Below, in pieces: positions 5,931 to 11,956 of a stretch of DNA of 11,956 bases. Numbering within the stretch: position 1 is the first letter of the stretch; each line of letters opens with the position of its first letter. Origin of the DNA: VRUE01 sp036376775 (GTDB taxonomy: Bacteria > Actinomycetota > Thermoleophilia > Solirubrobacterales > 70-9); the NCBI GenBank assembly GCA_036376775.1, contig DASUZP010000047.1:1-11956 (forward strand), given 5' to 3'. A program made the position numbers and the translations under genes. The notes under the pieces were generated by a model. That model saw only the letters and a list, made by a program, of their open reading frames with translations, was not told the origin of the DNA and searched no databases.

Positions 5931-6779
5931 TTACGGCACAGCCGTCGCCTCGGCCTCCACCTTGCCTCCGCCGCGGGCAGCTGCTGCGCCTCCTTCCTCG
6001 CGGGTGAGGCGGTGGGCGAGGTAGACGGGGACGATCGAGATCAGGACGACGATCACCGCTACCGCGTTGACGATCGGCAGCTGGTTGGGGCGGAAGAGGT
6101 TGCGGAAGATCCAGATCGGCAGCGTTTCTTCGCTGGCGCCGAGGGTGAACGTGGTGACGATGATCTCGTCGAAGGAGAGGGCGAAGGCGAGCAGGGCGCC
6201 GGCGGCAAGCGCGGTCCTCAGGTTAGGGAGCGTGACGAAGCGGAAGGTCTGCCAGGTGTGGGCACCGAGGTCGGCCGAGGCCTCCTCGAACGAGGCGGAG
6301 GCGCGCCGCAGGCGGGCGACGACGTTGTTGTAGACGACGACGATGCAGAAGGTGGCGTGGGCGACGACCACGGTGAAGAGGGAGAGTTCGACGCCCAGCA
6401 CCTGGGTAAAGGTGTTGTTGAGGGCGACGCCGGTGACGATGCCCGGCAGGGCGATCGGCAAGATCACCAGGAAGGAGATCGTCTCGCGGCCGAAGAAGCG
6501 GTGGCGGGCGACGGCCAGCGAGGCGAGGGTGCCGAGGACGATCGCGATCGCGGTTGCCGCGGCCCCTGCCTTCAACGTGGTCACGAAGGCTTCGCGGGCG
6601 AGTTCGTTTTCGATCGCCTTCGGGAACCAGTCGAGGGTGAGGCCCGGCGGCGGCCACTCGAGGATGTTGCTCGCGTTGAAGGCGTAGATGAAAATCACGA
6701 TCAGGGGGACGTAGATGAAGGCGAGGCCGACTCCCACCGCGAGTCGGAGGAGCAGGGCGGATCGTCTCGAGAGCCTCAT
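5931..6779 (-). CDS. ydcV: ABC importer permease, YdcV/PotC-like
   Basis: This 282-aa inner-membrane permease is one of two forming the translocation channel of a polyamine-type importer. About six hydrophobic segments are visible, the first at residues ~12-34 and the last at ~237-256. The cytoplasmic EAA loop that docks on the ATPase is clear at 165-184 (EEASADLGAHTWQTFRFVTL). The C-terminus is a polar tail rich in Gly, Ala and Glu. The ATG at 6779 follows the preceding permease's stop by 8 bases, with AGGGG/AGGG just ahead. The same frame stays open further upstream, but only as an artefact over the neighbouring gene. It is the last gene of the four-gene operon and ends 8 bases from the convergent VapC-like gene. 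Confidence 0.93.
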   Translation of the reverse strand: MRLSRRSALLLRLAVGVGLAFIYVPLIVIFIYAFNASNILEWPPPGLTLDWFPKAIENELAREAFVTTLKAGAAATAIAIVLGTLASLAVARHRFFGRETISFLVILPIALPGIVTGVALNNTFTQVLGVELSLFTVVVAHATFCIVVVYNNVVARLRRASASFEEASADLGAHTWQTFRFVTLPNLRTALAAGALLAFALSFDEIIVTTFTLGASEETLPIWIFRNLFRPNQLPIVNAVAVIVVLISIVPVYLAHRLTREEGGAAAARGGGKVEAEATAVP

Positions 6780-6787
6780 CCCTACCC

Positions 6788-7675
6788 CTAGATGTGCTCG
6801 AAGGCGCCCAGCTTGCGGGCGACCAGCAGGTAGGCGATCATGACGACGATCGGGACCAGGGCAAACGCGGAGGCCAGGGGCAGGTTGGTGACGAAGTTGT
6901 TGAAGACGACGCTGCCGATGAACTGGCTGTTGGAGACGAGCCTGGGCGTGATGTAGTCGCCCAGGGTCAGCGAGAAGGTGAAGATCGAGCCGGCGACGAC
7001 GGCCGGGAAGACGAGCGGCAAGATCACCCGGCGAAACGTGGTGAAGGGCGAGGCGCCGAGGTCCTCGGAGGCGCTGATCAGCGAGTCCGGGATGCGTTCG
7101 AGCCCGGCGTAGATCGGCAGGATCATGTACGGCAGCCAGAGGTAGCTCATCACCAGCCAGACCGCGGTGATGCCGAAGCCGGGACCGTGCAGGCCGAACG
7201 GCTCCAGTACCCAGTTGATGATCCCACCGCTGGACAGCATCGTCCGCCACGAGTAGACCTTGACCAGGTAGCTCGACCAGAGCGGCAGAAGCACGGCGAC
7301 GATCAGGATCGCCTTGCCGCGGCGGCTGGCCACCTTGGCCATGTAGAAGGCGATCGGGAAGGCGAGGACCGCGTCCGTGACGGTCACCAGAGCCGCGATC
7401 CGCACGGTGCGCCAGGCGATGTCGCGGTAGACCGGTTCGTTGACGAGGGTTTCGAAGTTTTCGAGGCTGAGGCTCCGGGTCAGCTCACCGCTGAGCGGGC
7501 TGACGGTCCAGAAGGCCGCAATCAGCAGGACGGCGAGCGAGCCCAGGTAGCCGATCACCAGCCAGCCGACCGGCCCCGCCAGCAGGGCCCCCACCTGAAG
7601 CCGGGGGCGGCGCTGGAAGAGGCCGGCGAGCCTGTGGCCCACCGACCTCCTCTCAACGACCGCCTCAGTCGCCAT
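6788..7675 (-). CDS. ydcU: ABC importer permease, YdcU/PotB-like
   Basis: This 295-aa membrane permease is the partner of the downstream gene. Hydrophobic segments begin at residues ~28-56, then ~92-112, 121-140, 168-190, 222-245 and 262-286. The EAA loop is at 201-220 (SASEDLGASPFTTFRRVILP). The C-terminal GSIFTFSLTLGDYITPRLV and the final LGAF(E/D) closely resemble E. coli YdcU as I remember it. The start is ATG 7675, 17 bases after the binding-protein stop, with GGAAG upstream. It is co-transcribed with the ATPase and binding protein. Substrate is inferred (putrescine or related polyamine), not shown. Confidence 0.94.
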   Translation of the reverse strand: MATEAVVERRSVGHRLAGLFQRRPRLQVGALLAGPVGWLVIGYLGSLAVLLIAAFWTVSPLSGELTRSLSLENFETLVNEPVYRDIAWRTVRIAALVTVTDAVLAFPIAFYMAKVASRRGKAILIVAVLLPLWSSYLVKVYSWRTMLSSGGIINWVLEPFGLHGPGFGITAVWLVMSYLWLPYMILPIYAGLERIPDSLISASEDLGASPFTTFRRVILPLVFPAVVAGSIFTFSLTLGDYITPRLVSNSQFIGSVVFNNFVTNLPLASAFALVPIVVMIAYLLVARKLGAFEHI

Positions 7676-7692
7676 CGATCAGGGTCTTCCGC

Positions 7693-8880
7693 TCAGCCTT
7701 TGATTGCCGTCCAGGCGTTGAGCCAGTCGTTGTAGTCCTTGCAGTCGCTGGACCCGTTGCCGCAATCGGCGACCGGGGTTTCCCAGAAGTAGACGCGCTT
7801 CCAGAAGGCCGGGTTTTCGGCATGGTATTTGGCGCAGAAGTTCTTCTCTTCGGTGTGTTCGCAGGCGAGGCTCTGGGCCGGGGCCTCGCCGAAGAACTGC
7901 GCCACCTCGGCGTTGACCTTCGGCGAGACGATCCAGTCCATCCACATGTACATGCAGTTGGGGTGTTTGGCCTGGGAGCTGATCATCCAGGTGTCTGACC
8001 AGCCGGTTGCGCCCTCCTTTGGCAGGAAGCCCTGGCTCGCCGGGCTCGCCGCCACCGGCTCGCTCGCGCCCGTCAGTTCGAAGTACTGGTACTGCCAGGT
8101 CGTGCCGACCTGGACGTCGCCGTTGGCGAAGGCCGAGATCTGCTTGGCGGCTTCCGACCAGTATTCGCCGACGTTGGGGCGCTGTTCCTTCAGCAGTTCG
8201 ACCGCCGCGTTGAACTGATCTTCGTTCAGCTCGTAGGGATTTTCGATCCCCAGGTCGGGCTGATGCGCCTTCAGGTAGACGGCCGCGTCGGCGATGTAGA
8301 TCGGGTCGTCATAGGCGCTGATCTTGCCCTTGTACTTGGCGGCTTTCTTGGGGTCGAGGATGACGTCCCATGAGGTCGGGGCGGGCTTGACGTCGTTGGT
8401 GTTCCACATCAGCAGGTTCGCCCCGCGGCCGTGGGGGATGCCGTAGTGGACGCCGTCGAAGGTGTTGTAGGGCTGATCCTTCAGTTCGCTGAAGATCGTC
8501 TTGTAGTTGGGGACGAGGCTGACGTTGACCGGATCGACATCGCCGCCGTCGACCAGCCGCGCCGAGGCGTTGCCGGACGCCGAGACGCCGTCGTACTGGC
8601 CGGTCCGCATCAACTGCACCATTTCGTCCGAGGTGCCGGCGATTTTGTCGCTGACCTTGCAGCCGGTCTTCTGTTCGAACGGCTTGGTCCATTCGGGTTC
8701 GGCGTAGCCGGCCCAGGAGATCAGGCTGAGTGCGCCCTCTCCCTTGCCGACCTTGGTCAGTTCCTGGCCGGTCGTGTTGTTGTCGCTGCTGCCGCAACCG
8801 GCGAGCAGCAGCATGAAGGCGAGCAGGCCGGCGATGACGAGCCACGCTGCGCGTGCTGGGTGTGCGTCCTGAGTCCTCAC
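7693..8880 (-). CDS. ydcS: Extracellular solute-binding lipoprotein, YdcS/PotD-like
   Basis: This 395-aa lipoprotein captures the importer's substrate outside the membrane. The N-terminal signal has a hydrophobic core (residues ~12-26) and lipobox LLAGC with Cys29 as the lipid anchor, followed by a Ser/Asn/Thr linker. The mature part shows ISWAGYAEPEW, TSDEMVQLMRTGQYDGVSASG, YDDPIYIADAAVYLKAHQPDLG and PKEGATGWSDTWM. All of these are strongly reminiscent of E. coli YdcS, more than of classical PotD. Several Cys pairs in the C-terminal third (SLACEHTEEKNFC, DCGNGSSDC) may form disulfides. The GTG start overlaps the ATPase stop by 4 bases (GTGA) and has a strong GAGGAGGAG site upstream, so translation is coupled. 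Ligand is probably a polyamine or related amine. Confidence 0.95.
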   Translation of the reverse strand: MRTQDAHPARAAWLVIAGLLAFMLLLAGCGSSDNNTTGQELTKVGKGEGALSLISWAGYAEPEWTKPFEQKTGCKVSDKIAGTSDEMVQLMRTGQYDGVSASGNASARLVDGGDVDPVNVSLVPNYKTIFSELKDQPYNTFDGVHYGIPHGRGANLLMWNTNDVKPAPTSWDVILDPKKAAKYKGKISAYDDPIYIADAAVYLKAHQPDLGIENPYELNEDQFNAAVELLKEQRPNVGEYWSEAAKQISAFANGDVQVGTTWQYQYFELTGASEPVAASPASQGFLPKEGATGWSDTWMISSQAKHPNCMYMWMDWIVSPKVNAEVAQFFGEAPAQSLACEHTEEKNFCAKYHAENPAFWKRVYFWETPVADCGNGSSDCKDYNDWLNAWTAIKG

Positions 8881-9905
8881 GGTAACTCCTCCTCTTTCGA
8901 TTTCCCACGGACCGCGACCGTGTGCTCCGGACGCCAGCCCACCAGCACCTCCCTACCCTGCTCGGAAGGTCCATCAACCGATGAGCCCTCCACGTTTTGA
9001 CGTACGAGTTGAAGCTCTCCGCCCGCCTCGAGGGCGACCGTGTAGCGGGTGACCATCCCCGCGTAGGCGATCTCGGCGATGCGGCCACGCTCGGTCCGCA
9101 GGCCGTCCGGCATCGCGGCCGGGTCGAGCAGCTGGATCTTCTCGGGGCGGATGGTGAAGCGCGAGCCGTCGCGCTCGATCAGGTTGGAGACGCCGACGAA
9201 GCCGGCGACGAACTCGGTCGTCGGCTGCTCGTAGAGCTCGACCGGCGGGCTGACCTGCTCGATCCGCCCGGCGTTGAAGACGGCGATCCGGTCGCTCATC
9301 GTCAGCGCCTCGTCCTGATCGTGGGTGACGTAGACGAAGGTGATGCCGACCTCGCCCTGGATCGTCTTCAGCTCGCTCTGCATCTGCTCGCGCAGCTTCA
9401 GGTCGAGCGCCCCGAGCGGCTCGTCGAGCAGCAGCACCCGCGGCCGGTTGACGATCGCCCGGGCGAGGGCGACACGCTGGCGTTGTCCGCCTGAGAGTTC
9501 GCCCGGCTTGCGCTCGCCGTAGCCGGGCAGCCGGACCATCTCCAGCGACTCGTCGCGCCGCCGCGCCCGCTCGGACTTGTCGACGCCGGCGACCCGCATG
9601 CCGTAGGCGACGTTCTCCCCGACCGTCATATGTGGGAACAGCGCGTAGTCCTGGAAGACCGTGTTGACCGCGCGGTCGTACGGGGGCACCCCGGTCATGT
9701 CCCGTCCGGCCAACTCGATCGTCCCCCCGCTGGGGTCCTCGAAGCCGGCGATCATCCGCAGCGTCGTCGTCTTGCCCGAGCCGGAGGGGCCGAGCAGGGT
9801 GAAGAACTCTCCCGCCTCGATCTTCAGGTCGATGCCCGCAACCGCCTGTACCTCGCCGTATCGCTTACTGAGGCTAGCCAGGCGGATGTCAGCTGGAGTA
9901 GCTAC
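8877..9905 (-). CDS. ydcT: ABC importer ATP-binding protein, YdcT/PotA-like, without a canonical start codon
   Basis: This is the cytosolic ATPase driving the importer. All motifs are present: Walker A GPSGSGKTT (residues 39-47), Q-loop Gln85 (VFQDYALFPHM), signature LSGGQ (137-141), Walker B LLLDEP (158-163), D-loop GALD and switch His195 (VTHDQDEA). A C-terminal TOBE-like region contains FTIRPEKIQL. The reading frame is closed by TAA at 9917-9915 and contains no ATG, GTG or TTG until codon 51 (ATG 9755), which is after Walker A. Family alignment (ADIRLASLSKRYGEVQAV) puts the true N-terminus near 9905. There a GTA codon sits six bases after TAACGT, so I give 9905 as the inferred start (342 aa). 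It could be a GTG-to-GTA change, a non-standard start or a base-call error. Confidence 0.85.
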   Translation of the reverse strand, partial: VATPADIRLASLSKRYGEVQAVAGIDLKIEAGEFFTLLGPSGSGKTTTLRMIAGFEDPSGGTIELAGRDMTGVPPYDRAVNTVFQDYALFPHMTVGENVAYGMRVAGVDKSERARRRDESLEMVRLPGYGERKPGELSGGQRQRVALARAIVNRPRVLLLDEPLGALDLKLREQMQSELKTIQGEVGITFVYVTHDQDEALTMSDRIAVFNAGRIEQVSPPVELYEQPTTEFVAGFVGVSNLIERDGSRFTIRPEKIQLLDPAAMPDGLRTERGRIAEIAYAGMVTRYTVALEAGGELQLVRQNVEGSSVDGPSEQGREVLVGWRPEHTVAVRGKSKEEELP

Positions 9906-9911
9906 ACCAGA

Positions 9912-9917
9912 ACGTTA
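9912..9917 (-). promoter_or_regulatory. -10 box of the importer operon
   Basis: On the minus strand TAACGT is followed by six bases and the GTA codon at 9905, the same geometry as the leaderless starts at 2030, 3423, 5274 and 11814. Only about 40 bases separate the upstream terminator hairpin from codon 1, so the promoter has to be here if the operon has its own. A TTGTCC at 9945-9940 is 22 bp away, too far for a standard -35. Confidence 0.4.
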
Positions 9918-9946
9918 TCCGAGCGGTTCAGGTGATCATGGACAAA

Positions 9947-9974
9947 GCCACCCCGGCCTATTGGCCGGGGTGGC
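9947..9974 (-). terminator. Intrinsic terminator of the NlpC/P60-like gene
   Basis: Perfect 12-bp GC-rich stem (GCCACCCCGGCC at 9947-9958 pairing with 9963-9974) with a 4-base loop. Read on the minus strand it is followed by TTTGTC. It starts 27 bases after the hydrolase gene ends (10002), and it insulates the hydrolase from the importer operon. Confidence 0.85.
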
Positions 9975-10001
9975 CTACGGGACACCCCTGCCCCGAAGTT
10001 T

Positions 10002-10556
10002 CTAAAAGCCGGCTGGGTGGCGGGCGACGTAGCCGACGTTGTCGCGCAGGTCTTCGTGCCAGCGCGGGCCGGTCCCTTCGGCATCGCCGGAGGTGTCCCA
10101 GCGGTAGCCGGCGATCACGGCGTAGGCGTGACCGGCGTTGGCGTAGACGGTGATCCAGCGACCTTCGCCTTCCAGGCCCCAGTGCTCCATCGGGCCGGAG
10201 GGAAGCGGGCTTTCGAGAAAGTCGCCGCCGTGCAGCGCGTAGCTGACCGAGCCCGAGCAGTCATAGCCCTGATCCCACCAGCGGCCGTGGCCGCCACCCC
10301 AGACATAGGGTTTGGTGTGGATCCGGTTGGCAAACGCGATCACGCGCTTGACCCGGCCGGGCGCGGATTTCGGTGGGATCAGCATCCCGTTGGGGAGCAG
10401 CCGCGCTTTCGGCGTCGGCGTGCAGATATCGACTTCGGCTGGAGTGAGCCCGCCGCCGCCGCAGCTTGCGCCGGCGCCGGTGGGTAGGAGAGCGAGGACT
10501 GCGAGAGCCGCGATTGCGACTACCCCCGCCTTGAGCTTTGAGCTGTTCTTGGGCAA
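10002..10556 (-). CDS. Exported NlpC/P60-like (C40) cell-wall peptidase
   Basis: This 184-aa exported protein likely cleaves peptide bonds in peptidoglycan stems. The N-terminus is a signal peptide (KLKAGVVAIAALAVLALL, likely cut after the GAGA near residue 30). The catalytic part has YVWGGGHG, then YDCSGSVSYALHGG with nucleophile Cys100, and AGHAYAVIAG with His143. It is short for the family, with no SH3, LysM or other wall-binding domain, so it is a stand-alone catalytic unit. The start is TTG 10556: AAGGAG lies at 10568-10563 with a 6-base spacer, so this rare start is well supported. A c-di-AMP riboswitch precedes it and a strong terminator follows, so it is probably monocistronic. Exact bond specificity is unknown. 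Confidence 0.9.
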   Translation of the reverse strand: MPKNSSKLKAGVVAIAALAVLALLPTGAGASCGGGGLTPAEVDICTPTPKARLLPNGMLIPPKSAPGRVKRVIAFANRIHTKPYVWGGGHGRWWDQGYDCSGSVSYALHGGDFLESPLPSGPMEHWGLEGEGRWITVYANAGHAYAVIAGYRWDTSGDAEGTGPRWHEDLRDNVGYVARHPAGF

Positions 10557-10571
10557 ACCGATCTCCTTCGT

Positions 10572-10700
10572 CGGCCTACGGGGTTAGCTGTCGGGCTGGC
10601 GCGGTAGGAGCCTGCGCCCCCGCCCAAACTGGGCGAGTTAGCCCCGAAAACGTGGTTCCCCCGTTCCCGCATCGCCTCTGGCTAGCGGGACTCGGCGTTT
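10572..10700 (-). ncRNA. c-di-AMP riboswitch (ydaO/yuaA class) in the hydrolase leader
   Basis: On the minus strand the 3' part reads GACAGCTAACCCCGTAGG (within 10574-10597), the hallmark of the ydaO/yuaA riboswitch. The 5' half contains GGGGGAACC followed by CGGGGCTAACTC, matching the conserved GGGGGA.CC and GGGGUGAAU-type elements. A possible P1 start, CGCC, is near 10697-10694. The Shine-Dalgarno AAGGAG lies only a few bases beyond the 3' end, so control of translation or early termination is plausible. In Actinobacteria this class is known to sit upstream of exported wall hydrolases, generally as an off switch when c-di-AMP is bound. Boundaries are approximate. Confidence 0.88.
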
Positions 10701-10721
10701 CGGTTGTTCGGAACGGCGGGC

Positions 10722-10727
10722 AGTGTA
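10722..10727 (-). promoter_or_regulatory. -10 box ahead of the riboswitch
   Basis: TACACT on the minus strand would start a transcript near 10715, giving a leader of about 160 nt that contains the whole riboswitch. No good -35 is seen at 17-18 bp. Confidence 0.4.
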
Positions 10728-10833
10728 GACGATTGCCCGGGCGGATGCTTACAAGAAACAAACATTTTGTGGCCCTTCGCACTTTCATCCGGGATTCCTC
10801 TCGACAGGCCGGCTGTTAGCTTGCAGGCCTGGG

Positions 10834-11634
10834 ATGGAACTTTCAGGACGCACAGCCCTGCTCACCGGAGCCACTGGCGGCCTCGGCCGCGCGATCGCGG
10901 CCGCGCTTGCCTCCCGCGGTGCGACGCTGGTCCTCAGCGGGCGGAACGCCGAGTCTCTGGAGGCGTTGGCGGCAGATCTGCCGGGGGACGGGCACAGGGC
11001 GGTGTCGACCGATCTGGCCGACCCCGGCGCGGCCGAGAAGCTCGCGGCCGAGGCTGGCGATGTCGACATCCTCATCGCCAACGCCGGCCTGCCGGGCACT
11101 GGGCGGCTGCCTGATTACAGCCCCGAGCAGCTGACCGGGACCCTTCGCGTCAACCTCGAGGCGCCGATCCTGCTCGCGCGGGCGCTCGAGCCCGCGATGC
11201 TGAATCGCGGCTCGGGCCACATGGTCTTCATCTCCTCGCTCTCGGGCAAGACGGCGACTCCGCTCTCCTCGATCTACAACGCGACCAAGTTCGGCCTGCG
11301 CGGCTTCGCTCTCGGCCTGCGCGCCGACCTCGACCCGCTCGGGATCGGAGTCTCGATCGTCTCGCCAGGCACGATCCGCGAAGCGGGCATGTACGCCGAT
11401 TCGGGAGCTCCTCCGATCCCGGGCCTAGGCACCGGCACCCCCCAGCAGGTTGCCGACGCCGTCGTCAAGGCGATCGAGAAGAACAAGGTAGAGATCACGG
11501 TTGCGCCTCCGCAGCAGCGCCTCCTCGCTCACTTCGCTCTCACCAGCCCAGGCATCTCGGTCAAGATCGCCAGCGGCGAGCAAGGCCAAAAAGCCGCCGC
11601 CACGGTCGCAAAAGGCCAATCCGACAAGCGCTGA
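10834..11634 (+). CDS. Short-chain dehydrogenase/reductase (SDR)
   Basis: This is a 266-aa NAD(P)-dependent oxidoreductase of the classical SDR type. The cofactor loop TGATGGLG is at residues 11-18, ANAG at 82-85 and VN at 106-107. The catalytic set is Ser135 (VFISSLSG), Tyr148 and Lys152 (YNATK). SGRN at residues 35-38, after the second strand, suggests NADP(H) preference, which is inference. The tail after residue ~225 is Ala/Lys/Gln-rich, ending KGQSDKR. The ATG start follows GGCCTGGG. A TAGCTT box at 10817-10822 would leave a leader of about five bases. It is divergent from the riboswitch-controlled hydrolase. Substrate is not predictable. Confidence 0.9.
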   Translation: MELSGRTALLTGATGGLGRAIAAALASRGATLVLSGRNAESLEALAADLPGDGHRAVSTDLADPGAAEKLAAEAGDVDILIANAGLPGTGRLPDYSPEQLTGTLRVNLEAPILLARALEPAMLNRGSGHMVFISSLSGKTATPLSSIYNATKFGLRGFALGLRADLDPLGIGVSIVSPGTIREAGMYADSGAPPIPGLGTGTPQQVADAVVKAIEKNKVEITVAPPQQRLLAHFALTSPGISVKIASGEQGQKAAATVAKGQSDKR

Positions 11635-11655
11635 CGGGCAAGCCCGGGCGCTGAT

Positions 11656-11785
11656 GGGCGACGGGTGGGGGGGTGCCCGGTCGTTGCTGGGTTTTTCGCC
11701 AGAAAGGGCCTCCTGCCGTCCGAGATTGTGGGTGGGGCGAAAAAGAGGACGCCGCTGCCGACCGGGCACCCCCCACCCGTCGCCC
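11656..11785. repeat. Long imperfect inverted repeat / large hairpin between the SDR and aconitase genes
   Basis: The left arm (11656-11683, 28 nt) and right arm (11759-11785, 27 nt) are complementary throughout except for one extra G in a seven-G run facing six C. The 75-nt interior contains a second perfect 9-bp inverted pair: TTTTTCGCC at 11692-11700 and GGCGAAAAA at 11736-11744. It starts 22 bases after the SDR stop and ends about 28 bases before the aconitase start. It could be a terminator for the SDR gene, a cis-regulatory RNA or a small non-coding mobile element. Confidence 0.85.
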
Positions 11786-11801
11786 CAACCTCCGCCTTGC
11801 C

Positions 11802-11807
11802 TAGGAT
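11802..11807 (+). promoter_or_regulatory. -10 box of the aconitase gene, leaderless spacing
   Basis: TAGGAT is followed by exactly six bases (GAGCTT) and the GTG at 11814. The AGGA inside it could also act as a Shine-Dalgarno if transcription begins further upstream, so the leaderless reading is not the only one. Confidence 0.45.
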
Positions 11808-11813
11808 GAGCTT

Positions 11814-11956
11814 GTGACCTCCCTCGACTCCTTCGGTGCCCGTTCGACCCTCGACGTCGGCGGCCGCGCCTACGAGATCTTCCGCTTGAATGCCCTGCAG
11901 GAGCGCTTCGATGTCGCCAGGCTGCCCTACTCGCTGAAGGTGCTGCTGGAGAACGT
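11814..11956 (+). CDS. acnA: Aconitate hydratase (AcnA type), 3' truncated by window end
   Basis: Only 47 codons are visible, in an open frame to the window end. The peptide contains DSFGARSTLDVGGRAYEIF and LPYSLKVLLEN, the usual start of AcnA-type aconitases, which interconvert citrate and isocitrate in the TCA cycle using a 4Fe-4S cluster. The Cys ligands and active site lie beyond the window. The start is GTG 11814; the nearby ATG at 11806 runs into TGA after two codons. The inverted repeat immediately upstream may influence its expression. Confidence 0.88.
   Translation, partial: MTSLDSFGARSTLDVGGRAYEIFRLNALQERFDVARLPYSLKVLLEN

Noticed and set aside
6780..7250. Apparent 157-residue N-terminal extension of the YdcV-like permease
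   Set aside because: The frame is open only because of GC bias over the real upstream permease gene. The extension is Arg/Pro/His-rich without membrane segments, while the ATG at 6779 gives a normal permease start with a ribosome site.
6012..7735. Two long plus-strand open frames opposite the permease genes
   Set aside because: They are Asp/Glu/Gly/Arg-rich low-complexity translations of the complementary strand, with no recognisable domain. The minus-strand permeases explain the codon bias.
10749..10770. AT-rich imperfect dyad (ACAAG...TTTTGT) between the hydrolase and SDR genes
   Set aside because: Only four to five bases of each arm match, which is not enough to call an operator. It may simply be AT-rich promoter DNA.
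1..11956. tRNA, rRNA, CRISPR array, transposase, integrase or phage genes
   Set aside because: None of their sequence hallmarks or repeat-spacer patterns was seen on reading both strands.

Overview
The window looks like chromosomal DNA of a high-GC actinobacterium. The regulator style (TetR proteins sharing a QNQRER motif before the HTH), a small exported C40 peptidase behind a c-di-AMP riboswitch, and GTG/TTG starts with leaderless-type promoters make me think of Thermoleophilia/Solirubrobacterales. That placement is inference from memory of family style, not a search. I count 15 genes, two of them cut by the window edges.

Layout. 1-1080 is the 3' two thirds of an acyl-CoA (propionyl-CoA) carboxylase beta subunit. 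A 47-nt hairpin (1114-1160) separates it from a convergent TetR gene. 1187-4112 holds four TetR-family regulators, one on the minus strand and three on the plus strand. They share sequence motifs and have no transporter or enzyme gene between them. 4098-5186 (minus) is a class II Fic AMP-transferase with a C-terminal winged helix. A striking palindrome lies just upstream of its start. Divergent from it, 5274-5922 is a VapBC-like ribbon-helix-helix antitoxin and PIN toxin pair. 5931-9905 (minus) is a four-gene ABC importer operon (ATPase, lipoprotein binding protein, two permeases) whose closest remembered relatives are E. coli YdcT, YdcS, YdcU and YdcV (putrescine/polyamine type). 9947-9974 is a terminator hairpin for the next minus-strand gene, an NlpC/P60-like cell-wall hydrolase (10002-10556) preceded by a c-di-AMP (ydaO/yuaA) riboswitch. 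10834-11634 is a short-chain dehydrogenase. A long imperfect inverted repeat (11656-11785) follows, then the first 47 codons of aconitase at the window end.

The most interesting signals lie between the genes. (a) Four genes begin exactly six bases after a TANNNT box with no leader (starts at 2030, 3423, 5274 and 11814). (b) The same geometry exists for the importer ATPase, but the codon at that place is GTA, and no ATG, GTG or TTG exists in frame until after the Walker A motif. (c) The Fic upstream region contains four phased 8-bp units forming a 24-bp near-perfect palindrome over the probable promoter. (d) The inverted repeat before aconitase has 28/27-nt arms and an inner 9-bp stem.

I do not see a clearly new multi-gene system. 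The regulator cluster and the ATPase start codon are the best candidates for something undescribed. No tRNA, rRNA, CRISPR array, transposase or integrase was seen, and no gene-free stretch exceeds 300 bases.
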